Source: Artemia franciscana (taxonomy: Eukaryota; Arthropoda; Branchiopoda; Anostraca; Artemiidae). Taken from it: a DNA stretch of 64,000 nt. Of this stretch, positions 1 through 11,713 are shown one piece after another. A model generated the notes under the pieces. The model saw only the letters and a list, made by a program, of their open reading frames with translations, was not told the DNA's origin and did no database searches. The translations under genes and the position numbers were made by a program. The stretch spans positions 3,220,001 to 3,284,000 of the forward strand of contig NC_088881.1 in the NCBI RefSeq assembly GCF_032884065.1, written 5' to 3'. Numbering within the stretch: the stretch's first letter is position 1; each line of letters starts with the position of its first letter.

Positions 1-1985
1 TAATAACTCAAAAATCATATCCAAGCTGTAACATCTCAAGTTAATTGTGGCATTAAGCAATTTGTCCATATAGCTTTTTTATTATAAGTGTCTATTTTTA
101 AGAACCTTTTACTAGATAAGAGGAAAGATTTCTTGATAACAGTTTCTAAATTATCTTACACTACATTAAGTGATCAATTGGTATACATTATCGCAAAATC
201 GAAAGACTCAATTCTTTTAGCTGAAACCATTGTTAAAGACTCTATCACCTGCAGTGAATTATTAACACTCCAATATGGATTAAAATTTGAAAACTTTTTA
301 ATACCAGAACAATAGGTTTTAAGTTTATTTACAATTTCCTTTAAAATTAAAAAGAGGTCAGTAGCAGCAATGCGGGTTGGACATTTAGCTGCTCCAGCAA
401 TAAACCGTGGTTTATGGGGATTCTTATGAAATTTTACAGTCCAATATAGGAAAGGGAACTTTTTATCCTTGTCATTTATTTTAATATTAAAATTTTTAAA
501 AAGTATTTCTTCAGTCTTTTCAATTAAATTCTCATCCTCTAAATTTACCTTTTCGTAAACATTAGTTGTGCATAACTCCCTTTTTAAGATATCACAATAC
601 AGCTTCTGACAAATTATGGCAAAACTATTATTAGCTTTATCCACTGGCACGATTACAAATTCATTCTGTAGATTACCAATTGCTTGTTTAATCTTCGCAT
701 TATAAAATAATGATTTAGTGTTACTATTTTTTAAATTAGAATATATTTTATTTCTTATTCTACTAATAATTAAATTCTTCCAACTTTGAAAACTCTCTTT
801 ATTTTTATTCTCTTTCTTACACCACTTATCAATAAATAAATCAAAATCATTTTCCAAGCCATCAAGAACACTCGATGGTTTCAGATGATGAGAAAGACGG
901 AAATTAGCCCCTTTATTCATTATAATTTGAAGATCATCTTGCTTTATTATTGACAAGTCCCCTGTTATAACATGTTGGTAAGTAGGATTTACAAATGGGC
1001 CAAGTTGCTTACAATTACAAACCGGTTTCCAATTTACATCACTATTTAATCTTTTAAGTATTAAATTATAATTAAAAATAATTTGCCCAATGGTTTTTGA
1101 AAATTTATAAGTTAAAACTGGACTATCATTATAATTCAAATTACTAGGAAGGGCCTGTTTCACATGCCGATGATTTAAAATTTCTGGTAAATTAATATCT
1201 TCAATCTGCTTACAAGTAAAATTAATAGGTAAATATAATCTGTTATCCTTATTACCAATCTTATCAAACTTTTTCTTTTTTGAAATAAATTTCGTTTTAG
1301 TTAGAATGCAAATTGTATCATATATTACTTTAAAATTATATTCAAGAGCTGTATTATTCTTAACAATCCAGAAAAGTTTGATTAAATTCCTCTTGGATAA
1401 ATTATTTAGACATTTTATTAGAGAAATCATACCCCTAGATTCAAGTAGCTGGCGTAGATATATAGAAAGCATATGTAAATCTAATTCATTTTTTCTATTA
1501 TTTTTCCTATATCCTCTCGATCGCTTTTTACGTTTATTAGGACAAGTAAAAGAAGGATGGTCCATAAAACCATCAATACATTTAACAACAACCTGAGACA
1601 TGTCACCATATTTTGCTACACGATCATTTAGCCCAAAAGGATAAGCTGCACCAAGAGTATGGATCCAGAAATCCTCCTGTGTACGTAGTCTATTATTCTT
1701 CTCTTCTTTATTTAAATTTTCTAACTCTAAATTTTCTAAAATTGTGACAGTTATATCTGATATGGAACATTTACCATTATTACAATGTTGAACTAGATAG
1801 TTATTAGTTTTTTCATTATTAACTGTTGTCTTGTGTCCAGAAAATCTTTTATATATATTATTAGTTGTTTCCCCCACATATTGTAGGCAGCATTCATTAC
1901 ATTCTAATAGGTAAATTACATTGGTTGTTCTACAATTAACATTACCACGTAACTTGCATGCAAAATTTTGTTGCATGCAAACCAC
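1..1985 (-). pseudogene. Penelope-like retroelement with N-terminal GIY-YIG domain, broken and truncated
   Basis: A 603-codon minus-strand reading frame (1985 down to 174) encodes a retroelement protein. A GIY-YIG-type nuclease comes first: IYLL and YVG about 10 residues apart with a C-x2-C between them, then KRF, a His, and a QEDFWI...PFGLN segment near residues 102-121. After a basic linker comes the start of a reverse transcriptase: a KGxNF segment, VPVDKANN, FLYWTVKFHK, and motif A (SFDFAIMYTN) at the very end. A TGA then stops the frame, but the same frame continues to the window edge with recognisable sequence and further stops near 156, 45 and 20, so this is decay and not a true C-terminus. 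The order nuclease-then-RT is the reverse of Drosophila Penelope and matches the permuted clade described from algae and many invertebrates. The 5' end is also missing: the frame starts just before the nuclease at a GTG, with an upstream stop. Inferred dead. Confidence 0.85.
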
Positions 1986-2044
1986 ACCCCCTCATTCATC
2001 ATTCCCCAAAAGACATTTCTTTGGGATATCAAATACCTCATAGC

Positions 2045-2878
2045 CATCAGAGTATATGTTGCAGACCCAGATAGGCATGTTTGACCTTTGCTTTCCAGAA
2101 AGACAAAAGGCATTCAGGTGAGCCTTTCAGAGGAAGTTGAACTACTGCTTCTGTAGCGAGTACTGCCAAGGTTGAGAAAATTGAACTAAACATATGAGGA
2201 AACGTTAAGGGGAAGTTGAACCAAATCAATGCACACTATGTGCAAACAGATTGCTGATATGGGGGTGCACCAGCAATATTTTTCGAACGGCTTACCGTAT
2301 CAAGAGGAAACTTCTGAGGCATCATGAGTGGGTTGCTCAACTGACCAATAGGGAACGTGTTCCTGCTACTACTACTGTTAATACCGCTGCTACTACTGTC
2401 ATAACTGCTAATGCAACGCTAATACTGCTACTACTGTCCCTACTACTACATCTATTGCTATTAAACTAGTACAATTAAGGATACGCGTATGAAGGTAACA
2501 GTTTGACAGAGAGGGGAATTTGAACTAAATCAAACCACACTATGTTCATGAAGATTGTCAAGAATGTATTTGGGTATTAAGTTGGAACTTTCAGAGAGTG
2601 CTTAAAGGGGAAGGTCACGACAGAAACGTACTACCTACATGGCACTACTAACACACTACCACTCCAACTTTTACAAATACTAATGCTACTACTACTACTA
2701 CTACTACTACTACCACTACTAATAAACTACTGGAACTAATACTTCAATTGAAACGACTCGTAACGCTTAGAGTATTAAGATGAAAAGGGCGTCAAAAGGG
2801 AGTCAAAAGGGCACATCAGCAACATTTTTGAAGCGGCTTACTGTATTAAGGCGAAACTTCCAGGGCATCATCAGTGGC
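2045..2878. repeat. Degenerate ACT-rich dispersed/tandem repeat, left block
   Basis: Units carry a 'cagcaayatttttgaa-cggctta' segment, a 'gaaacttccagggcatcatcagtgg' segment, and a variable run of ACT/TAC triplets. Copies start near 2268 and 2816, and a clean CTA run lies at 2685-2724. Val/Ala/Thr-rich small reading frames here are translated microsatellite, not genes. The block stops abruptly near 2878 and resumes near 4500. Confidence 0.6.
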
Positions 2879-3149
2879 GTCATTTAGGGGAGGGCTCTCT
2901 GGGGCTATAGCCCCACCTGCTTTTAGAAGGGGCCCCAAATCAGTTGTCGCAATTTGTTTTGATTTGAAGTGTGAAACAAAATGTGTGAAATAGTTTTCTC
3001 AATTAAGAGAAATCCGTTTCTAAAAGAGACTTCAGATCAACCTATTGTGAGCTTATTTCACGACACATAGAAACATCATAAAACCGCAATTGCCTTCTTG
3101 TTACAGCCACAGTGCCCAACTTTCATTACAATAAAGTAACAATCTGGTC

Positions 3150-3255
3150 GTTTCTGTAATTTCTGGTCGTTTTTAGTTTGAATTATTATACTTGGTGTTT
3201 ACCTAATAGTACCAAGGTAAGTGAACTTGAACTCAGATTTTTAATTGGTTAAGAA
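3150..3255 (+). repeat. Arm 1 of long-range inverted repeat (partner 7530-7645)
   Basis: The reverse complement of about 3180-3250 matches 7545-7615 with only a few differences across the segment containing 'ggtgtttacctaatagtacc'. Weaker similarity continues through the 'gaaattac' side. Two copies of one repeat in opposite orientation, or ends of a larger unit. Confidence 0.75.
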
Positions 3256-4284
3256 CTCAACAACAATTCCAATTTTGTAGTTAAATAAAATAAATCGCAC
3301 AAAAAGAGAGCGATAATTTTGCAAAAGTTCGTTCTTGAACAGATTAACATCGGAAAACACAAATAGTGTCATTGGTGAAATTTGAAATATAGTTTGGTTT
3401 TTGGAGTCCTATTTTGGCTAAGTTTGTTCGATTTTTAAGATATAAATGAGTGGTAAATATTTTTCAACATAAAATAACAAACTGGAAATTTTAAATCAAT
3501 ATTGTTTACTACATTTGGTGTATTAAAAGAAAATTTTAATATAAGAAACCAGTTTCCTTTAAATCTAATTAATTTGCATACAAAAGTTCCCTATTTCGAA
3601 GAGTTTGGACTTGTTAACTAGCCTTAGCCAATTTTTGAAAGGTTGAACCTACTCTAGGCTGACCTCAAGATATGATGGATTTGCACTGAAGTAGTGATGG
3701 GCCACAATTCAATATTCAGTATACTAATAATTAAACCCACGATCAGGATTACTACCACGGTAAGTTCCTGAAGCGCTATAATTGCCCAGATAACAAATCT
3801 TTCTTTACTACTTATTACAGCATTGAAAATAAAATGAAAGTTAAAGCAAAATAAAATCTTGAACTGATTAGGTTTCAGCAATTAATATCAGTATCTATCA
3901 AATATTCAGTTTAATTTTGTTAATTCTTTCCAAGACACGTATAATTTTGAGTTATGTTTTTGGTCTCCAATTGTCTTCAATTAGAGATGCACTAATTGCC
4001 TTTAAGTTGAAACATTGTCTTTTAAAGACAAATGAAGTTTTCAAAAAAAGGTAAAGAGCCATATTACGACAAAAGACAACCAAAAACTATGGTTTATGCT
4101 TATAAAATTATGCCAATGTTTATAAAAACCATTAAAACAGTCCTAGAATGTTTATTTTAACGAATTTCAGCCAGGACTCTTGTTCACTGGTTGAGCGTGA
4201 CTCTCAACGAGAGTCCTGGTTGAATTTTATTGAAGTAATGATGCTAGGGCCGTTTGGCACGTTCTTATAAACATTTTTAGTTAA

Positions 4285-4412
4285 TTTTAATCGACAGTGA
4301 AACAAATATAAAATTTTAACTAAATAATTCGGGCACATATACAGTGTATACAATGTATATGTGTCCGAAATATTCAGTTAAAATTTTATCTTTGTTTCAC
4401 TGTCAATTAAAA
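4285..4412. repeat. Near-perfect hairpin with ~61-bp arms
   Basis: The left arm (4285-4345) and right arm (4352-4412) are reverse complements with only about five differences and a loop of about 6 bp. Key inner motif is 'cacatatac'. It resembles a small foldback MITE. It has no coding capacity. Confidence 0.85.
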
Positions 4413-4499
4413 AGTTGCATCCAAATTTTGAACTGTTATATTTACTGTCTTGAAAAAAAATCCCCTTTGTTTCTAAGTGTGTTTCGTTGTTTGTTACTA

Positions 4500-5300
4500 C
4501 TTCTATTGCAACTACTTGTAAGGCTAAGAGCATTAACATGAAAATTTCTAGTAGCCTATCAAAAATATAGGTTATCACAAGGACACATTGGCAATGTCAT
4601 AGAAACGGCAAAGTGTCTTAAGTTGAAACTTCCAGGACTTGATGAGAGGTGTGTTCAACTGACCAAAAGGCAATATGTTTGTACTAATGCTACTACTAGT
4701 ACTAGTGCTATTGCTATTAACATTAGTACTACTATTATTACTACTCTGCTTACTACTACTCTGGGTATGAAGGTGAAGTTTTCAGGGAATTTTGAGGGGG
4801 GAAGGTAAGCTGAATCACAACATGCCGTCTTTATGCAGGTTGTCAAAAAGGTGTATCAGCAATACTGTAGGAAGAGTTTGGTATGTGAAGTTGAACTAAA
4901 CAGAAAGTAGACAAAATTTGCATCCTAATGCTACTGCTTCTACTCATACAGTACTATTACTACTACTAATACTGCTGATACTATCACTGTTACTATCATT
5001 ATTACGGGCACGGGTACTATTACCACTGCTACAACTATTACTGCTGGTACTACTATTACGGCTACTAAAACTAAGGTTGTTAAGGTGAAAATTTTGGGCA
5101 ATATTTGAAAGTGTATAGGACTAAATTGAAACGCACCCCACATAGGTTGTAAAGAGAACGTATCTGCAATGCTTCAGGAGCGGTTGATGGTATTAAGTTG
5201 AAACTTCCATTGTGTGTTGAAGGAGATGTTGAAGAAGACTAAAGGTCCTATGCACATACTGATACTGGCATTAGAATTAATAGGGATGAAGGGGAATATA
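4500..5300. repeat. Degenerate ACT-rich repeat, right block
   Basis: Carries the same repeat signature as 2045-2878: 'aagttgaaacttccagg' segments at about 4620 and 5193, 'gttcaactgaccaaaagg' at about 4653, a 'gttgtcaaaaaggtgtatcagcaat' segment at about 4838, and ACT/TAC-rich stretches at 4680-4760 and 4930-5070. Spacing between signatures is about 250-560 bp and irregular. Confidence 0.6.
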
Positions 5301-6138
5301 GAATGAATCCGATTTATAATAGTTTAATTAGGGGCGGGTTAGGCTTGTTAGCATATGTAGTTCAGATGTTTTCAACCTTGTAAATTAAATCAGGAATATG
5401 AATGTTCCCTCAAATAAATAGAATTTCCTTTCTTAATTGATCTGATTTGCCAAACTGACTCTAAAGAGACGAAATATCTGCTCTACTATGAGCACTCGTT
5501 TGTGTTGTCGGTGGTTTTTATTATTTTTTTCTTTTTGTATTGGTTATCGTTTTCTTTAGATGAGTTATTTTAAGAAATTAATTATTTTTCCTTCAATTTT
5601 CTTTCCATTGAAAAAAGTTCCTGGATGTGGATTCGAAATTTCATGATTTCTTATTAGTTAAAGTTTTCTTGTTGATTTTTCAGCTTTTGGTTTAGTTCTA
5701 CTCCTTTCTTTAAAGAAAACCCCTTGTCTTTATTTAAATTAAGCCCGTTTTTTCTCTCTTGATTTTTTAAAACTTGAATTATATTTTTCTGTGCCCGCTG
5801 TTGGTGGCTCCCCTTCTATATTGAAGTGACCCCTCCTCCAAATCCTTCTAAAATTAACTTGCGTCCTTAAAAATCCAAATGGAAACATGGCAGAAGAATT
5901 CTTGAATAATCTAACAAACAATCCAAAGTGTGTCTCGTCCTCCTTGACTTGCCGTTTCAAATTTGGGTAAGGCATAGGCTTGAATTTATTATTGTGACTT
6001 CGATTGAACTAAAAATTGCCTGAGACTATCAGCGACATTCAAATAAGCCCCATGGACCCATTCAAGGTGTATTCGTAGCTGAAATACCCGATTATCTAGG
6101 TTTTCCGTTTATTTGTTTTAAAATTATGAAGTTTGTGA
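5301..6138. other. AT-rich stretch, no supported gene
   Basis: A 78-codon minus-strand frame (5975-5739, ending KKSREKKRA) has plausible composition and an AATAAA about 10 bp past its stop. It has no motif I recognise and no partner exon, so I do not call it a gene. Confidence 0.25.
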
Positions 6139-6965
6139 GGTAGTGCCATGTTTTCACCAATTTTACCACACTGAATAGCATAAATAGTAAGTAAAGTTAA
6201 TTTCTTGAAGTTCGAAGTGCTTGTAACATCGAAGTGCTTGCGAAGTGCTTAACAGGTTAAGAAAGTCTGAAGCTGTTCGCTTTAAGCAGGTAGGCTTTCT
6301 AGGAACAATATCTCTATTTTGTTTACCTTCCACTGGATTTGAAGTGCCCGAAAAGACAAGTATAGGCAAGTGCATATTATTTTAGAGACAAATAAAGTCG
6401 CCAAATGCTAGATGGCGTTTGCGATTTTTTCGATAGTAGCACCACTGTTCGATCTTGTAATTTTCGTAAGTTCTTTAAGTTCTTTAAGACATCACTTTTA
6501 AGGTAGTGCCATGTTTTCACCAGTTTTACCACACTGAATAGCATAAATAGTAAGTAAAGTTAATTTCTCGAAGTTCGAAGTGCTTGCGAAGTGCTTAACA
6601 GGTTAAGAAAGTCTGAAGCTGTTCGCTTTAAGCAGGTAGGCTTTCTAGGAACAATATCTCTATTTTGTTTACCTTCCACTGGATTTAACGTGCTCGAAAG
6701 GACAAGTATAGGCAAGTGCATATTATTTTAGAGACAAATAAAGTCGCCAAATGCTAGATGGCGTTTGCGATTTTTTCGATAGTAGCACCACTGTTCGATC
6801 TTGTAATTTTCGTAAGTTCTTTAAGTTCTTTAAGTTCTTTAAGACATCACTTTTAAGGTAGTGCCATGTTTTCACCAGTTTTACCACACTGAATAGCATA
6901 AATAGTAAGTAAAGTTAATTTCTAGAAGTTCGAAGTGCTTGTAACTTCGAAGTGCTTGCGACCCT
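6139..6965. repeat. Tandem array of ~355-363-bp units (2.3 copies)
   Basis: Unit 1 is 6139-6501 (363 bp), unit 2 is 6502-6856 (355 bp), and unit 3 is a partial copy of about 105 bp from 6857. Each unit begins 'ggtagtgccatgttttcacc' and contains 'taagcaggtaggctttctag'. The end of each unit holds a short 'gttctttaa' repeat whose copy number differs between units, explaining part of the length difference. Unit 1 also has an extra 'gtaacatcgaagtgcttg'. Confidence 0.9.
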
Positions 6966-7299
6966 GCTGAACGTTCTGATCATTCCCAACTACAATTACA
7001 CCTTCAAAAAAGAGCAACATCTTCTTAAAATAATTAATGCATCTGCAAATATATCAACTACAACTGCAACCTATCACCTGCCGTATGCTTACTGTTGATT
7101 CTTTACCATGTTTTTTTTTCTCAATTTGGAACCCATATTCCATATTTGAATTTAAAAAAAGGGAATAGTTGTGGGAAAAGTCAAAGTCATGGCCAATTGT
7201 AGAAAAAAGCCAAGACAGATTGTCCAATTAAGTGGGCAGCCCAGTCAAGGTTAATTTTACCCCTTTGATGGCCGTTGTTACTGTCTCCCATTTATGCTA

Positions 7300-7540
7300 C
7301 ACCTCTCCGTGCATGCGTGTGCCTTCACAATGCCGAACTAGAGTCGTACCTGTTGGAGGTTCTCGCTGGGGAACACACGCAGGTTGACTACGGGTTGACT
7401 TACATGAAAATTTTCCTCTCATGCATATCACTCCACAATGCTGAACTAGAGTCCACCCTCTCATGCTAATTCACGGTGGGTTGGGTTCAACCTGTTGGAG
7501 GTTCTCTCAGGTTAATTCACGGTGAGGGAAGGGGGAAGCA
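7300..7540. repeat. Short imperfect duplications in a GC-richer segment
   Basis: 'cacaatgcygaactagagtc' occurs near 7327 and 7434, and 'cctgttggaggttctc' near 7349 and 7490. 'aattcacggtg' also occurs twice. Reads as a degenerate repeat, not an exon. Confidence 0.5.
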
Positions 7541-7645
7541 CACCAATTTAAAAAACCTGAGTTCAATTTCACTTACCTTGGTACTATTAGGTAAACACCA
7601 AGTCTTATAATACTTCAAACTTAAAACGATTAGAAATTACTATCA
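7530..7645 (-). repeat. Arm 2 of long-range inverted repeat (partner 3150-3255)
   Basis: Inverted match to 3150-3255. It lies directly upstream of the RT remnant at 7.65 kb, so it may be sequence carried with, or targeted by, that element. Confidence 0.7.
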
Positions 7646-7653
7646 AAGAATAA

Positions 7654-8593
7654 ATGAAAACAAAAACGGGCAAAACTAAAATGAATAATCACACCAATAG
7701 TAGCTGGAATTCATCATGGTCAGATTCGGATTCATCATGGTCAGATACTTCTTGCGGGGCCCCACAAGGCACGAAATTAGCTGGAATAATTTTCCTGGCT
7801 GTAATTAATTCCCTGCTTAATCATCACGACGACCGTTACAAGTTTGTAGATGATCTGTCCATAGTGCTCGCTTACCTGGTCGAAAACACTATCATAACAA
7901 AGCAGTTTTCAGACCAGTTATTTGATCAGCTAAAGACTGAATGTTCAAGTCATGATCTTACCATAAACGTAGCCAAGTTGAAGATAATTCGTTTCAACCC
8001 TCTGAAGCGGAATATAGATATGCCTCTAGTCCCTTTTCCGATTGTGAACGAAATAAAAATCTTAGGAGTAACTTTCACTAGTGAATGTAGTTTCAGTGCC
8101 CATATTAATTTAACCGTCCACAAGGCTAATGCAAGCCTTCAGACACTTACCAAAATGAGGCATTTCGGGTGTGATACTGAAAGTCTTCTCCATGCCTACA
8201 TGTGTTATGTTTGCCCGTTGCTCGAGTACGCGTGCCCGGTGTGGGGTCCATCTGCTATCCCCACAGCGTACCTATTACGCGACATGGAGTCCGTCCAAAA
8301 AAGATCAACAAGAATTATACTCCAAAACTGCGACAAGCCCTCGCTATGATCAAGCCCTCGCTAAACTAAATTTATCTCCACTTAAAGTCCGGCTTGAACA
8401 CCTTATTCAGCAATTTGGAAAATCTGTCCTAGCCAATAAGAGCCACTGATCACTACTACTCGAACCAGCCCCTCCCAATAGCCGAACTCGGTTACAAAAT
8501 AAACTTCTACCCCCTAAAGTACGAAGTAATCGTTACGCCAACTCATTTGTGCATTTCTTCACATCAATTTCAATGCTTAGTTGTAGTGTGTAA
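7654..8593 (+). pseudogene. Non-LTR retrotransposon RT, C-terminal half, frameshifted
   Basis: The frame 7654-8349 shows reverse-transcriptase motif B (CGAPQGTKLAG, about 7753), the catalytic motif C as FVDD (7843-7854), a motif D-like INVAKLK, and a LEYACPVWGP segment typical of LINE ORF2 after the RT. A one-base shift near 8345 moves the frame (YDQALAKLNL...), a TGA follows at 8447-8449, and the same frame then runs on to a TAA at 8591-8593 with a RTRLQNKLLPP...RYANSFV tail typical of LINE C-termini. Everything before motif B, including motif A and the endonuclease, is missing. The first ~25 codons hold a 21-bp duplication (SSWSDSD/SSWSDTS). 5'-truncated, dead copy. Confidence 0.8.
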
Positions 8594-8661
8594 TTTTGTT
8601 TAAATTTTTTGTAAAAAAAAACTTAATTTATCTATGCTACGATAGTTTTTAAATATACCGA

Positions 8662-8953
<292 letters not shown>

Positions 8954-9418
8954 GCCAACCTTATGGATAGCTGATAGTGATATATATTAACAAAAAAAGA
9001 TTAGAATTTAAAGTGAATGCCCAAATCAAACCTAAAACGAATAGAAATTACAAGGAACAGGAGTTTGGCTCCCTCCCTATAACTACAAACCTTCTAGAAT
9101 CTATTGCGTCATCGGTGCTTCAGTGAAACAAAACATATCAATATTTGTTCAATTTTATAGAACAATTTTATTTTAAAAAATACTGTTAAATAGAACCTTG
9201 AATTACTGAGATTTTCTGAAATCAATATCATTATATATTGAATATTCAGTTAATGTTCATTAGTTTTTTCAATCATCTTGATTGTTATAGTGAATTTGTT
9301 TATTTTTTTTTATTTTTCGTCAATATTTTAAAAAATTCGAGCATCGGGTTCAAACTACATATAGTTTTCAGTAAAACACAAATGCCGCGATAGACCTTAT
9401 AAATTTTATGGTTATCAG

Positions 9419-9431
9419 GGGGGGGGGGGGG
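9419..9431. repeat. Poly-G run
   Basis: Uninterrupted G homopolymer of about 13 bases. Similar G or C runs recur through the window within degraded repeats. Confidence 0.9.
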
Positions 9432-9662
9432 AGCCATTGAAGTTGCAATGCTTCTTGTAGTAATTTCAATTTGTTTTAGCTTGACTTGAGCATTCATTTT
9501 AGTTCTATTCGTTTCAGGATAATATGTTATCTTTATGTTTGATGTGATTATTAATTTTTATTTCTGTTCATTTTCTTTTTCATTTTCCAAAAAGATTGTT
9601 TAAAATTAATTTTAGGTCAAATCTAGTCCTCGCAAAGTATGGGCAGGTTAGCTTAGGAAAAC

Positions 9663-9898
9663 CTTAACAGGTTAAGAAAGTCTGAAGTTGTTCGCTTTAA
9701 GCAGGTAGGCTTTCTAGGAACAATATTTCTATTTTATTTACCTTCCACTGGATTTGAAGTGCCCGAAAAGACAAGTATAGGCAAGTGCATATTATTTTAG
9801 AGACAAACAAAGTCGCCAAATGCTAGATGGCGTTTGCGATTTTTTCGATAGTAGCACCATTGTTGGATAAGTTTCGTAAACTCTTTAGGTAAAGACAT
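9663..9898. repeat. Solitary copy of the 6.1-kb tandem unit
   Basis: Matches the central and 3' part of the ~360-bp unit ('cttaacaggttaagaaagtc' to 'cgatagtagcacca') with few differences, same orientation, 2.7 kb away. Starts inside the unit, so it is truncated at the left. Confidence 0.9.
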
Positions 9899-10099
9899 CT
9901 TGAATAAGGATCGAGACGAGATGGCTCAATAACATATGGCCCTACTGAAGAGTCAGCAGAATAATACCGTGTGGCAGTTCTTTATTCCCGTAAATAAATA
10001 TGAAGTATACTTACCATTTATGCAGGCATTACTTAATACAGTAAAAATGGAGGTCAGCCATAAATTTTGAAAGTTATGCAGTTGGTAAGTAGTTTTGAA

Positions 10100-10400
10100 A
10101 TTTGCTTGGTAACCACTAACTACATTTGCAGGAATACAGTTATGAAATATACAGGAATGTAGTCTTGCAGGTATACAGGCAAGCAGGAATGCAGCTATTT
10201 ATTATACTGGAGTGTGGAAATCTAGTTGTTCAGTATACAGGAATGCAGGAATGCTGACATTCCTAATACTGGTGTTTGGAAATCTAGTTGTTCAGTATAC
10301 AGGCATGCCGGAATGCAGATTTGCAGTATGATTTCATGCAGGAATGTCGTTATTCAGTATAAGTATATGGAGGAATGCGACTTGCAGGTCTACAGAGATG
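10100..10400. repeat. Degenerate 'tatacaggaatgcag' minisatellite
   Basis: The motif recurs many times. A clear 62-bp duplication sits at 10207 and 10269 ('ggaaatctagttgttcag' in both). The small plus-strand frame here is an accident of the repeat. Confidence 0.75.
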
Positions 10401-10532
10401 TAGAACGTGGCGTATTCGGAATAGATCATTGCGCTCTTTGTGTTGAAGATGAGTATAACGAATGGGTTAAGCCTGCTTGCTGCTTTAAAACGAAATTTTT
10501 GAAGAAGTAATTTATCGTAAAAGAATAGTAAA

Positions 10533-10866
10533 AAGCATGTAAAATGAAAGAAGAAAAAATTAATAGAAAAATAGAGTAAAATGAAAGCAGAAAAAATGAA
10601 TAGAAAAAAACAGAGTAAAATGAATGCAGAAAAAATCAATAGAAAAAATAGACTAAAATGAAAGCAGAAAAAATGAATAGAAAAAATAGAGTAAAATAAA
10701 GGAGAAAAAATGAATAGAAAAAATAGAGTAAAGTGATAACAGAAAAAATGAATAGAAAAAATAGAGTAAAATGAAAGTAGAAAAAATGAATAGAAGAAAT
10801 AGAATAAGATGAAAGTAGAAAAAATTAATAAAAAAATAAAGTAAAATGAAAGCAGAAGAAAAAGCA
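10533..10866. repeat. 38-bp minisatellite, ~8-9 copies
   Basis: A-rich unit built on 'gagtaaaatgaaagcag' followed by 'aaaaaatgaatagaaaaaat'. Copies differ by a few substitutions and small indels. The 177-codon Phe/Ser/Ile-rich minus-strand frame is this repeat read backwards. Confidence 0.92.
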
Positions 10867-10899
10867 AAAATTTTTATTGTTCAAAAATTTAGTTCTTGT

Positions 10900-11590
10900 T
10901 CATGGAAGCATCAGAAGCTCAAATTTGGACGTTCACAATTGGTCAACGCAAAACGTTGTCAGCTCAATATTTATTTTACTCAATTACAAAGATTCATATT
11001 GGTCAATGCAAAATGGTCAATGCAAAAAATCAATACTCAAAATGTACCTACTCAAGCATCACCCGCTAAATTTATATCATTTGTTCAATTGCGAAGTTTC
11101 ATCATTCAGAGACAGATCTAGAGGAAAATCTTAAAAGGGGGAGATGTGACAAGGGCACCAATAGGAAAAACCTTGGGGGGCCAATGTGCCAAGGGTGCCA
11201 AATATTGACCAAATTAACAAATTTATTTTTAAAAAAGAGTGAAAAACAGAAAAAAAGAAACAATGAAGGCGGAAAAAAAATCCCTGGGGGGGGGGCAGGG
11301 TCCTCATGGATCCACCGCTGTCGCCATTGGTCAATAAAAATGGTTGTCCGCTCAATATTTACCCGCTTAAAACAATCCTCCTTGTCACCATCTAAAAAAA
11401 AGTAAAAAAGGGACCTGCTCACGATTTATAGTTTATCTTAGTCAATTACGAAGGGCATTAATTGATCAATTCAAATCGTTAAAAGCTCAAAATACATCTA
11501 CTCACGTATTACCCGCAAAAAAATGGTTACCCGCTCAAAATTTATGATTTACCCACTTGCGAACGTTAGTAATTAGGCAGTCCAACAGGT
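10900..11590. repeat. Degenerate 'gctcaaaatatttactcacgtattacccgc' repeats
   Basis: Similar segments at about 10915-11075 and 11435-11570 share 'agctcaaaat', 'ctactca' and 'cacccgc'/'acccgc' motifs. The middle (11120-11320) holds a G-rich low-complexity stretch and a 'ggatccaccgctg' motif. No gene seen. Confidence 0.5.
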
Positions 11591-11713
11591 TCGCTGGCCC
11601 TCATCCCCCCTGCCTACATTGCACCTCCTGATTGAAGGGTCAAAAACCGGAGATTAATACTACCCGTAGAGACTATTGAGTCAATTACCGAATCTTTTAC
11701 TTTTTGTATTCGA

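Larger units (their letters stand above)
2879..4500. other. Insertion separating two blocks of the ACT-rich repeat
   Basis: AT-rich sequence without a supported gene. It contains one arm of a long-range inverted pair (about 3150-3255) and a perfect-looking hairpin (4285-4412). It starts with a 'ggggctatagcccc' motif near 2905. The ACT-rich repeat on both sides suggests that this stretch was inserted into it, possibly in several steps. Confidence 0.4.

Noticed and set aside
88-315. Plus-strand 75-codon frame
   Set aside because: Antisense to the Penelope-like RT coding region.
4655-5143. Val/Ile-rich minus-strand frames resembling transmembrane proteins
   Set aside because: Produced by ACT/TAC triplet repeats.
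10334-10867. 177-codon Phe/Ile/Ser-rich minus-strand frame that looks like a membrane protein
   Set aside because: It is the 38-bp A-rich minisatellite read in reverse; 38-bp periodicity explains its composition.
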